Shown here piece after piece: positions 49,740-60,803 of a DNA stretch of 64,000 nt. The first letter of the stretch is position 1, and the number at the start of each line of letters is the position of its first letter. The DNA is from Macquaria australasica. Its lineage: Eukaryota; Chordata; Actinopteri; Centrarchiformes; Percichthyidae. The stretch lies in contig SEMN01000258.1 in the NCBI GenBank assembly GCA_005408345.1, forward strand, positions 1-64,000, written 5' to 3'. Under the pieces are notes generated by a model. The model was not told the DNA's origin and did no database searches. It saw nothing but the letters and a program-made list of their open reading frames with translations. The position numbers were made by a program, and so were the translations under genes.

Positions 49740-50266
49740 AATAATGACAGAGCGGAGAAAGTAACAGTTAGCATTAGCTACCTAGCTACATGTTAGCCAC
49801 CGTACCAACACACACATCGACTAACTAAAAAAACAAGTTCCACAAAATTGTTAACTAACCATTCAGAAACATCCTGCTGCATTCTCAATGTCTGTACTTC
49901 TGCAGGAGCCTCTCTTTGTTCTGGGTCACATTCTGGATCTAACATGAACTCCTGTGCTTCTTTTACCAGCCATATTGGTTCTTCTGCTTCTTTTCATGGG
50001 GGGTAAATGCTCACCATAACCATGGTATCAAGGAGCCACGGCTGGAAAGCCACAACCAATTCCAGAGAGGGGTGTGGTGTGTTGCATTAAAGGCTACAGA
50101 CACAGAAACAGCCTGACTAGAACAAGACTGAAACAGAAGAGTATATAGGCATGCTAGAATGCATGATCTGTGTGGTATTTTCAGCAAAACACTCCAAAGA
50201 CATGTTTTGGGGACCTCAGAGACCTATATTAACTTGTTAAAATGGTGTATAACATGTCACCTTTAA
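49740..50266 (-). mobile_element. DNA-transposon-like dispersed repeat ending at TTAA
   Basis: On the minus strand it starts ttaaaggtgacatgttatac (50266 downward), then ggtctctgaggtccccaaaa, and continues to gaaccaatatggctggtaaa and a GCTAACTGTTAC-type end. The wording matches a frequent fish repeat that begins TTAAAGGT(C/G)AC. A TTAA at the very edge would fit piggyBac- or Kolobok-type insertion sites, but I did not identify a matching second terminus. Non-coding. Confidence 0.5.
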
Positions 50267-50334
50267 CTGACAAAGACCTCTACTTGCCATTTGAATTATG
50301 ACTCTTGTCTGGCAGAAGCAAAGGTGTAACTAAT

Positions 50335-50530
50335 GTGATGTTGATATAGAGCCTCAAAACTTACAGAAAGGAGGTTGGGGTGGATGGATGTTTCAAGAAG
50401 GTATGTGACTTTGATGACCATGACCACAATCATCCCTCACCTTAACTAAGTGGTTCCTCTTGTAATCATATTGATGAAAGTCACTAACCTTAAACAAGTA
50501 TGAGCGTGAAGTTCATTATTGACCTAGGAA
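50335..50530 (+). repeat. GTTA-rich dispersed family, copy 3
   Basis: Shares ggaggttggggtggatggat (50371-50390), catgaccacaatcatccctc and accttaactaagtggttcct, in the order seen at 8445-8740. Shorter and more diverged than the copy at 37150-37510. Confidence 0.55.
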
Positions 50531-51597
50531 ACAGTAGTAAAATGAAATAATCTTAACTCAAGGTCCACTTACTAGCTTTTAACAACTGCATTTCACTGTT
50601 GATGAAGCCATCTTACTGATGATGGCCCTGGGATTGAGTTGAAAAATAGTAAAATTATTTGGTCAAGCTAAACCAAGTTGTTTTTTGTAACACTGATTTG
50701 TAACATGGTTTTGGACAAACAATATCATCCTGCTGATGGGGCATCAGATCGAAAAAAAAACTCATATGGGTTGTTTTAAAAGCTGTGACTATGTATTTTG
50801 TATAGTGATGAAATGATTAGCTGATCAACAGAAAATTAACTGTCAAAAGTCATTCATCAAGAAAAGAAAATGTGCTGGTCCCAGTTTCTTTGACCTTTTT
50901 AACCATTTGCAGTTGTTTGGGTCATTGTAAAATACATAAGAATTTAATTTCTTTGCATTTTGGACTCTTGGTTGGATGTTACCCTGCCCTCTAGAAAAAT
51001 ATGATGGACATTTGTCACCAGTTTCATTGTGTAGGCTACATAATTAATTGACTAATCAAAAAAGTAATGGACAGATTAATCAAAATTGAAAATAATCACA
51101 GCTACAGTTATTTAGTCTGGAGGACTCTTGCTGCTGAGGAACAAATCAGAATTTATGTTGTCATTTTTTGTTTTTTCATTTAAAAATGCCATCTTTGTGG
51201 TTAAATTAAAAAGAAATGTTTGAGTTGGCAAATTAATTTTTGACCTACAAAATCCCTAAAAGATATAAAACTCTCTGAGCAGAAGACAAACAGGAAGTGA
51301 GGGGAAATGGAAAGTGATGCAGAGGAGGGAAGAGTGGAGAAGAGCTGATCTAAGGTCAGTGATTCCACTGTAATGCCTGCAGGTTCTCTGACCTCTGGCA
51401 TCTTAAATCTTACCCACACACAAGTGGACATCACTTCTCCAATATTTATTTCTCACTTATGGGATTTCTGTTATTGGATAAGCAACAAAATCTGTAGATA
51501 GGAGTACACAAGGAAAAACAGGCCATTGATTTGTTAATTCTTTCAGCTGTGCGGCTGTGCTGGAAAATGAATTATTTAGAGGAGAAGCTATCTCCTG

Positions 51598-51600
<3 letters not shown>

Positions 51601-51634
<34 letters not shown>

Positions 51635-51644
51635 GGGGGGGGGG
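51601..51644. repeat. (TG)n followed by a G run
   Basis: About 15 TG units continuing directly into a run of about 12 G. Confidence 0.97.
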
Positions 51645-52254
51645 CTACAGAAAGAAGGAGAGGAAGAGTTGTGTCAGTGAAGAGCCTGTATTCACCCTGC
51701 TGCTGTGGATGATATTATCCTCAGTGTTGCTAACAGTCATCCCTGACATGACAATCTGTAAGAATTAAACTATGAATAATAACAAAATGAAACAAAGATT
51801 GGGGCTCAAATGCTGAGTTTCAAATTTAAGTTTACGTCCTCATATGAAAACAAACGTAGAAATTAATGCTAACACTAACAATTCTTTTCCTCTTTGGTCA
51901 ATTTTATTTTAGGATTGAATGATTAATAATGGAATAATTTAGTCTATTAAACATCAGGAAATACAGAAAACTACTACATTATGATATCACAGAGCACATA
52001 GTAAGAACATCAACAGTCCAAAATCCAAAGATATGCAATGCACAATGATATAAAACACTAAATTCTTTTGATTAGAAATTAATTATCAAAAATGTAGCCT
52101 TTTCCATACACTATTTAATATTGGTTAAACACCCCCAAAAACTCTTAGAGCAGAAAGTCAGCCTTTTAACCTCGTCTCATTGTCTAATTTGATATCCAGT
52201 GTGCTGGAGTACTGAGTCAAAACTGTCCTAATACTTACACACTGTGTGGTTATT

Positions 52255-52290
52255 TGTGTGTGTGTGTGTGTGTGTGTGTGTGAGTGTATG
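52255..52290. repeat. (TG)n microsatellite
   Basis: About 13 uninterrupted TG units, then an interrupted continuation. Confidence 0.96.
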
Positions 52291-55234
52291 TGTTTGGGGC
52301 AATATAAAAAAATGTGGTTAAATGGAGCAGAAACAAATATCATCTCTGTGATAAAACCACATATGGAGAAGCTACAAACCCCCCAAGTATGACAATAGCA
52401 ATGTAAATCAATACAGCAGCACAGGCTACACTACACGCTGGAAAAAAGAGAACAGTGAAGAAATGAAGAAATGAAAGAGAAGAAAAGAAAGCCAATGAGA
52501 AGGTTCTGGGTGATTTATGAGGAGGGGAGGGGGGAGTTATCTTTGGGCTAAATGGGTCTAAACTGGGTCACTGGTTAAGTGTGATTACAGTAGTCAGTGG
52601 CTGGAGGCCTCCCCCTTTCTCTCACTCTTCCTCCCTCTCTCTGTGGTGATGAGGTGTATCTAAAGAATCCTGTTAGTAGCAATGCTTCAGAGCTCTCCAC
52701 ACACTCCTGCGTTCTTCCTCATTTATTCTCACTGCTTCGTGTGTATAGCCCTGTATACTAGGCTACATTGATCAGTGTTAACCCTTATGACTACGATGTA
52801 CCACAAAGAAAAATACTAAGTACAAAAGATGTGTTTTAAACAAGGTTTAATGTTCAACTGAAATCACAAAAGCCATTCCTTTTTGCAGTCAAAATCATGC
52901 CAAATGATTTTTAAATAAAAAAGATGAAATGGAGACAGACCAGGTTGGCCTCTAAGCCTCTGAGTGGGCTGACCAGAGAAGATGTTAGATTGACAGCTAA
53001 GCTGCCAGGGACAGCAAGACAGCACTTGTGCTGGTAATTGTGTGGTTCTTATTCTTCAATACCACTGCTAACAATTGCTGTCTGTCCTGAGCTAAACTGA
53101 CTGATGTTGACATTTGCAGGTATGTTTTCAAGCTTTTCACTGTGCTACAGTTGACGAGCTAATTGGCTATCTAGCCTGCAAAGTAACGTTCGCAGAGCAG
53201 TTTTCCCCGGAGGATCTTTGTTTGGTAGCTAGTTCTAGGGCTGGACAATATGTAGAAGCTGCCATTATAAATCTCTAGTCAAGCTAATGTAAGTCATGTT
53301 GCTATATGTGACAAATTAATTCTTTCAGATGGGCCATCATTTGTAGCTTAACCCTTTAATGGCCCTCAACAAATTGCATGTAACCCTATGCACAAACAAC
53401 CAATCACCATCGGTCAGAGTGTGCATGTGTCCTTTGTGGGGGTTAAAACAAAGGATGTTGTGTCGGCATTGTTCCACTTGGCAGTTTTGAGTGATGTCAT
53501 TAACAATGAGTTCCCGGTCTAACTTGGATGGAGAGAACACCGTGTTGGAGAAAAGTCAGCTGCTTCCTCATTTGCAGTTGCAAGAGTTGGTAGAGAAACA
53601 AAGACGGCACGTCGGTTGTGTGGGCACACTATGGCTTCAGGAAAGACGACGCAGAACAAAACAATGCTAAATGATACAATGAAACAGAAGACAAAACAAA
53701 ATAACCTTAAAAAATAACTATTTGATTGGCTATGTGCAAAGAATTTCTCTGATTACATAGAGAGAGAAACAATAGCATTCTGATGCACAGACATGCTTTC
53801 GTGAAACCACAAAATATTAAAAATACATTTCTCAATGGGTGCTAATTGTTTTCTCAAAAGAGAACACAGGACATACAATTTACAGAGCAGACCTGTATGT
53901 TGTAGCAGTAAAACAACATGCAGTTTGACTTCAATGCAGAGCATGCCAAACCTACCATAGAAAATTTGTTTGTTCTCTGAACAGCAGCACCATCAGGTAG
54001 CACCAGGGCAGAAAGGAGCAGCAAGAACAAACAAGCGAATGAGCAGTTGGAGAGGGGTTTTGGCGGTCATAGGTTGGAAGTTCAGGCCTGGCTACTGAAT
54101 GATTGGAGCGATCATTGGAGTGGGCGAGGTGGGCTGGCTGCATTTTGAAGAATGACCATCCAGCTCCCCTATTGAGGTGTCAAGAGTGATTGATTGGCTG
54201 TGAGACCGAGCCTTAATGGCCGTAGTTGTGAGAAGTGCACACACATACGAAAACCTACACCTGCAGACACACACGCACATGCACAAACACAACAGTGACC
54301 TGTATACCTCAATCTCATTCTACTAGCCCTGCCCTAAAACACTCACCTCAATCCTGACATCCAGCACTCCCAATCAGTCTCCCCAAAACAGACACTAATT
54401 AAACAAAGTTGTCTCAACTTAACTTTGTCGTTTCTTTCTCCTCTTAAACTGACTGCTCTCTCTTTCTCTCTCTCCCTATAAACACTCCTCCATTTGGATT
54501 TGTTTCTTTTTTTAGTTCATTCTCTTTCCTCTCATTCCTCCTCTGGTTAAACTCCTAACTCAAGGCTACCCCTCTCCAAGCTCACGCTTTCAAGTCTTAA
54601 CAAGCCAATTAAGAGCCTCGATCCCCCCCTTTCCCTTTTGGAAGCTTGGCCTATTTTCTCTCTGTCAGTGATAATTCCCTTCACTCCTCAGCACTAATGC
54701 CTCCAATCTTATTTCCTTATTTTCTCTTACCTTCACTCAGTCTCCGGCCATTTGCTTCCTATAGTTGATGTAGAGCATGCAAGGGCTTGGGACCACATGC
54801 CTCCCTCTCACACACTTTGTCGACCCATCCATCCATCCAACCATCACAATCTGGTACTCCTCCATAAAAGGTTTTGTGGCTCTATTCTAATGTCACACTA
54901 CTTCCACCTTTGCTCCTGACAGATAAGAGTCATAATTCACATTTCTGCTAAAGGTCAGGGAAACGTAAACATAGTTTGTATTCGGGCGTTTGAATAAACA
55001 ACAGATGCTTCTTCTGTCTTGGAGGACAATCCCCATATTATGTTCCAAAGTCTTCAAAAATACTGTTCACAGGTAAAATGTACAGAATTAACGCAAAGGA
55101 ATATCCTTTGGGAAATGAGAATGCAAAACAATGCAAAACATAGGCTTAGTAAGCTTACTTGCTTTTCTGAAGCTCTCAACCACATCTCATGGCCTTCTAA
55201 GGATGCAACTGTCTCTGGTGTCAAAGTCAGACGT

Positions 55235-55400
55235 TTTGTCCAAGGTAGAGGTCTTCACATTTCCACTTGTTTCCTAGTAACTGAGTCGGGCCAGGTCCAC
55301 ATTATTTTCAGTCTAATCAGGTCTGGTAGGGTTCTGTCATATTGCCTTGGGTATTGGGGCTGTGTGTAATTATATCTAATACCCAGATCTGTTCAGACTG
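55235..55400 (+). repeat. Dispersed repeat, copy 2 of a pair
   Basis: Matches the reverse complement of 28425-28545 through gaggtcttcac, gagtcgggccaggtcc and tctaataccca in the same order. Diverged; class unknown. The 116-residue open frame over this block is not a gene. Confidence 0.4.
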
Positions 55401-55684
55401 ACAATTAATCATCACTCAAGACGCGATAGTTGTTTAGATATGGGGAGAAGGGCACACACTTTCAGACAGTGTCTCCAGGAAGACATTCACTGTGTTTGTA
55501 CACATGAAAGTGACAGACATATCTGTGTGAAGAATGAAAAAAAGAGACCTTGACAGAGAAGTTCCAACCAGGTTTACTTTCTCACCTCCACACACCTAGT
55601 CAATCTCAGCTTAAGGTGGGTGTGAATGTCTGATTGTTGGTTTTGGATAGGTACAGAAAATGTCAGATGCAGCCGGTGTCAGAA

Positions 55685-55718
<34 letters not shown>

Positions 55719-56379
55719 TCAACAAATGATGAAACATCAAATAATGAACAAATGACTGAAATGCTGTTTCATCAGTCGTTCAAACAACCTATGCTTTATT
55801 TTATTTTTTCCTGACAAGCAACCTTCTGTGGTCATGCGAATAATGATCATTTTTCTGGAGAGGACAGTCTCATAGCACCAAATTATTCTCATTAAGCTAA
55901 TTCAGTAAGAAAAGGTTGTTCAAAACTATGAAAGAGACTGCTGTATTGACTGCATGTAGGGACAAAACCACTGGCTGTGAAACTGGATCATTGTTGAGCC
56001 AAAATGGAGCCTGGGCTGAACTATCAAGTTATTCATTCACTTTTATCAGACCAACCAACCTTCCACTACCAACCTCCAGAAACACCTCATCACAGAGAGA
56101 ATCTGGGATGGTTTCACACACAGCAGTGGTATTCTTTCACTGCCGTTTATCAATGTCTCTCTCCCTCTCTCTCTCTGCCCCATTATTGAGCACAGCTTTC
56201 CATAGAGCAGTAGCACTGTGTTGATCTAAAACCATTACCATGATTTATCTTCCTCTCTCCAAGCAAGAATTCAGCTTTACTGGAGCAGTTATGGATCCAA
56301 CCTCTTGTATCTTTTCCTTCCTTCTCCCCTTCTGTTTTCTAATTTGGAGGCTTCACCTTGTGCCACTCAGCCTGGTGTA
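55401..56379. other. Unannotated non-coding sequence
   Basis: Contains the TG microsatellite at 55687-55717 and a CT-rich tract near 56155-56180. No gene recognised. Confidence 0.5.
55687..55717. repeat. (GT)n microsatellite
   Basis: About 15 uninterrupted GT units. Confidence 0.97.
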
Positions 56380-57200
56380 GCAATCAGAGCCATACATATG
56401 GTTTGAATAATTCTTATCAATATTTATTAGCAATCTGTCTGGGGGTATAATTAACTAAATAATGATCTAGAAGTCAATTAGAAGCCCACAAGCTGTGGTT
56501 GGATGGACGACTGTGTGAGAAAGACGCTCTGGTGAGAAGGAGGGCAGGCTTTGTAATGAGGAGAATTAAGGGGCTTGATCTCGAAATCAACAAGAGACTG
56601 GGAGAAAAAGAAAATCAAAAGGACGGGAGATGAACAGAGATAATTAGAAAACAATAGCAGAATAAAGGAGATACAAAAATATAAAGGTAAGCTTCTCAAG
56701 AAGGGGGAGCTGAGGTGAAGCAACAGAAAAAGAGATGAGAGGACAAAAAAAGATCACACCAGAGTTCATTAATTTAGCACAATTCAATTCTGTTTCCCTC
56801 TCATCAATGCGACTTGGCCTCTGTAAATCTAAGCTGACCTCAAAGTGTAGCGGAGGGGTTCAAAAATACCCTTCTCGGAAAAATGGGTTGGCAAGAGCGA
56901 GGAGATAATTGGCTCAACTCTAAACTCGTTATCTGGGAACACACAATTAGAGAAATGAAGCTGTCCGTTAATTAATCTGTTTTTAAAGTGCAAGCCTTGG
57001 AGGGTCTGGTGCCTTGCCTCAGTCTGTGTGACAGATTTCTTTCCAATTATATGACATTATCGGCACACCAAGAATCCCAGACTCCACATACTGTGATCCC
57101 CAATTAGTAGCAGCTCAGCGTTGCCACACACAGTCAGACAGAAGGCTTAGCTAACCTCTCCTTAACATCCCATTAATTAAAGACGATTTTACTCCTCATA
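56380..57200. other. Best candidate conserved non-coding block
   Basis: A long, repeat-free stretch with regulatory-looking words. These include tttattagcaatctgtctgg and gtataattaactaaataatg near 56420-56465, and gagataattggctcaactct and ccgttaattaatctgttttt near 56900-56985. Further on are tttccaattatatgacatta, tccccaattagtagcagctc and cccattaattaaagacgatt (to about 57190). The density of ATTA/TAAT cores in otherwise balanced sequence resembles vertebrate developmental enhancers. Conservation is inferred, not seen. Confidence 0.35.
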
Positions 57201-59026
57201 CTAAACTTGAATCACATTGTACCCTGCACGCTCCTGTGTTTTCTAGTTGAAACCACTGTGGTTTGATTGACTGTGCATTTTTCCACTTTCCTGTTTTTTG
57301 ACAGGTTCTCTCTTATTTTGCCTGCAGGGCTTCTCTTTTCTGGGCCTACCTGATGGTTACATCACCACAACGCCCCAGGGTTGTTCTTCTCTCTGCCTAG
57401 GCAATTAGGTTGAAAAAACTGTATAAGGCTTCAAAAACAGGCTCTGAACAGTTGCATACTTGCTTTAAATTAGGCGTTCATGTGCACATAATGACCACCC
57501 TGTGTATCTTGTGTTCCTTCAGGCCGTTCGTTGTTTGTGTCCTCAGAAATTAACGCTATGAATGTGTAAAATGCCATTGAGCCTATGAACTGTGGGGGGA
57601 AGTATGTCAAAATGTAAATTAATGTCAGTAGCAGACTTTGAACAGATTAGAACAGCAATGGTATAAAGAGTGTGGCCATGTTTAGTTATGTTTATTGGAA
57701 TATATGCCAGTGCCAGCTGCATTGTGGACATTCTTTTTTAATCCAAGTAGACACAGAGTATACAGGCAAGTGGGTGTACAGTGCCTCTTGCATCACAACT
57801 GCTTGCGTACTGCCTGTGCATTGTTATAAACATTTTGCAAACTGTTTGTTCATTGTCCACTAAGAGTGTCTTTGAGATTAATTTGGTCCATCCATTTTTA
57901 TCTATGTCTGATAGACATAGACAAAGGAAACCAACTGGTTCTGTGGTCTCAAGACTCCATCTTTACACACCTCACAGTACAAGACATTCAGTGAAGATGG
58001 TTGTTTGTGATCTGGGAACACCCTTCCAGGTGTTGGGAGGGGTCACACAATTCCCTTTTACTAAGTGATCAGCTTTGGTCAAGGCCAATACTGAAACAGA
58101 TGAAATGCTGAGTGATTCCAAGTCACACTGACTTTATTTAACAGATGTTGCCTTACTGCATGTTTTGACCTCATTCTCTAGAGCCAGTCACCCAACTGAC
58201 TCCCATTACATATCTTTACAATGCCTTCTCCCTACATGACAGAGGGAGACTCACTTGTTTATGAGGATGAAAAGACAATCATTTCTCTCCTCACAGTGCT
58301 GGTAGGACCGACTAAAATCAAATCACACATACAGACAGCCCTGTTTACACACACTCATACACACCTACATTAAGACAAAGTACAGACAGCCTCAGCATTT
58401 CCACATACTAATTAGAGGCTGGTTAATGCCAGAACAGCAGTGATCTGAAAATGAGCTGAAAATGAGACAAATCACCACAACACCGCTATCACTGTTTCTG
58501 TGTGCCATCCATTACATCTCACTACCATGTGCCATATGCACAAAAGCACAGTCTCAGTTAATGATGGTGATGACACAGTGGTGAGCTGGCTTGAAGCCAC
58601 CTGGTCCAGCGATCCAGGTGTGCCCACTGTGGGACACAGAGGAGGATTTATCCATGTCACAGTGATACCACACAGTCAACACACCAGCATCCAGTCAGCA
58701 GCAATCATTACATTCTTAAATATTACTATCACTACTCCCTCTTCTTTTACTTCTACTGCTGATATTACTGCTGTTCAGTGTACCAGCTGTACTGCTTCTA
58801 CTCACACAAACATATTCTCATTATATTTGTCACAAGGCAAACATAAGGTCCACAACACCTAAGTGTGCTGTGGGGGCAAAACCTCAAGACCTTAAACAAT
58901 ATTGTACACAGTGTTTTGTTTGTCATTTCTCACCTAAAGAGCCCTGAGTTCATTATAAGTCAAAGTCCTGTGATTATTTATCTACTTTTCAGGTCATTCT
59001 GTGTGAAAAACATTGAGTCATACTAC
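57201..59026. other. Unannotated non-coding sequence
   Basis: No gene recognised. The 120-residue open frame at 58500-58862 is Thr/Ser/His-rich with no family resemblance. Confidence 0.5.
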
Positions 59027-59107
59027 TCAGTTTCAGTTTTATTTATATAGCGCCATATCATGATAAAGTTATCTCAGGGCACTTTTTCATATAGAGCAGG
59101 TCTATTT
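59027..59107 (-). mobile_element. L2-clade LINE 3' tail fragment
   Basis: Reads cagttttatttatatagcgc through atctcagggcactttttcat to atagagcaggtct, the reverse complement of about 1800-1885. The terminal TTGAA repeats have decayed. It abuts the modular repeat at 59111. Confidence 0.88.
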
Positions 59108-59110
59108 GTT

Positions 59111-60720
59111 AGGGCCTGAGCACGAAGTCATGCAAAGACCCTATTGTATCTGAAGGAATTATTATTATTATTATTATTATTCTTTCAACAAATTAATCGC
59201 ATTTTTGAGGGGCTAAACATACTTGAAAACTCCTGAAATTTTGCACACATGTCAGAAGTGGTGAAAATTTAGATATTTTATGGGTCTTGCACATTGGTGT
59301 GGCAAAATGGCTCAATAGCGCCCCCTACAAACTTTTAATGAACTAGCCCCTGCGGCACGTTTCACCTAGATGTATGAAATGTGGTATGTATTATGTCCAG
59401 ACTTAGAAAAAAGCCTCTTGGAGCCCTACCCTAAACCCAACAGGAAGTCAGTTATTTTTAATAAACTCGTGTAATTTATGCCATTTGAGGGCTCCGTACT
59501 TTATCTATCTCCTCCTAGAGATTTTATCGGATCTCCTTCAAATTTGGCCAGAACAATCTCAAGACCTTGTTTTGTGTTTTGCCGTCAAACAGGAAGTGGT
59601 TTATAACTGGACTGTACATTGTCCAAGAGGCCCCAAACTTATCATGTTTCATGACCCCCCAGCCTGAAGGCATAGCACCACCTATTGGCAGCAGGAAATG
59701 ACACATTTTAAAGTCTGACATGCAACTCCAAGGGGGTTGAGCAGAACAACCTCAAGTTTGGGCAGTAAAGCCTTAAGAGCTTGATGATGCTTTACAGTGA
59801 AAATTGTGAGTTTTCACTGAAGGGTGTGGCCATGGCAGCGAGGCGAATTTCGATGCTTCATCATGAAAAATGAAACTGTTGTAACTCGGCTCCAAATGAT
59901 CAGAACTTTTCCATATTCCTCACTTTTGATGAGATTCACGGCCTGAACACATGTAGGGGTCAATATTGAATCAAAGTCATAGCACCACCTAGTGACAACA
60001 GGAAGGTACAAGCCCTACACTTTTAATCAGTACTCCTAGCAGGTTAACCAGATCCACCTCAAATTTGGTCAGCAAAGTCTTAAGATATTGATGATGCTTC
60101 ACTGTGAAGATTGTGAGTTTTCATCAAACGGTGTTGCCATGACAACGCATTGTTCGCCATAAACAGGAAGCAGTTTTTTGAGGGGCTAGGGATGCTTGAA
60201 AACTCACCAAACTTTGCACATGCGTCATCAGTGGCACAAATGTACATCTGATATGGGTCTTGGGCATGGGTGTGGCAAAACGGCTAAATAGCGTCCCCTA
60301 CAAATTTTCAAAATCAAAGACCCCCCTTAAAATTTGACATAAATGTATGAAACTTGGCTGGCACATGCGTAATGTTTAGACTTAAAAAAAGCCTCTTGGA
60401 TCCATACTGTAAAATGCACAGGAAGTCAGTTATTTTGAATGCAATTTCAATTTTTAGTGAAATCTTTGCCATTTTCAGGCCTCGTACTTTGATTAACTCC
60501 TCCTAGAGAATTCATCAGATCCTCTTCAAATTTGGGCTGTGTAATCTAAAGACCTTTGTGATTAAAAGTTGTGTAAAGCTTGGTATTTCATTGAACGGCG
60601 TGTCCGTGACGTGACGTTGAACTTCGATGTCCTGCCATGAAACTGGAAGTTCTTGTAACTTGACTGTACGCGATCCAATCTGCCCCAAATGTCTCATGCT
60701 GGATAATATTACAGGTCTGA
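59111..60720 (+). repeat. Modular fish repeat with head-to-tail internal duplication
   Basis: Begins agggcctgagcacgaagtca and tgcaaagaccctattgtatc, then an (ATT)n tract (59158-59181). Several words then recur about 975-990 bases later. The sequence gaggggcta...cttgaaaactc is at 59207 and 60180, aggaagtcagttatttt at 59442 and 60420, and cctcctagag...tcaaatttgg at 59511 and 60499. Partial extra copies of the last module occur at about 59725 and 60031. So the element holds about one and a half units. I recognise the opening as a widespread teleost repeat; its transposition class is not evident and it has no coding frame. Confidence 0.7.
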
Positions 60721-60738
60721 GGACATTTATATGACAAT

Positions 60739-60803
60739 ATTCAATTCAATTCAGTTTTATTTATATAGCGCCATATCATAACAAAGTTATCTCAGGGCAC
60801 TTT
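60739..60803 (-). mobile_element. L2-clade LINE 3' tail, severely 5'-truncated
   Basis: Starts with attcaattcaattcagtttt and ends at atctcagggcactttat, the reverse complement of the family 3' end with intact TTGAA-type repeats. Same orientation as the fragment at 59027, on the other side of the modular repeat. Confidence 0.9.

Larger units (their letters stand above)
50531..55234. other. Non-coding sequence with microsatellites
   Basis: No gene recognised. Two TG microsatellites are listed separately. A 'agggctggacaatatg' word at 53236 may be a fragment of the repeat seen at 15437. Confidence 0.5.

Noticed and set aside
55019..55369. 116-residue open frame
   Set aside because: Its second half lies in a dispersed repeat (55235-55400) and it shows no protein-family motif.
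58500..58862. 120-residue open frame
   Set aside because: Thr/Ser/His-rich composition, no motif, no neighbouring exons; length is within chance for this much sequence.
59158..60720. Regularly spaced repeats considered as a CRISPR array
   Set aside because: Units are hundreds of bases, diverged and eukaryotic in context; no short identical repeats with uniform spacers.
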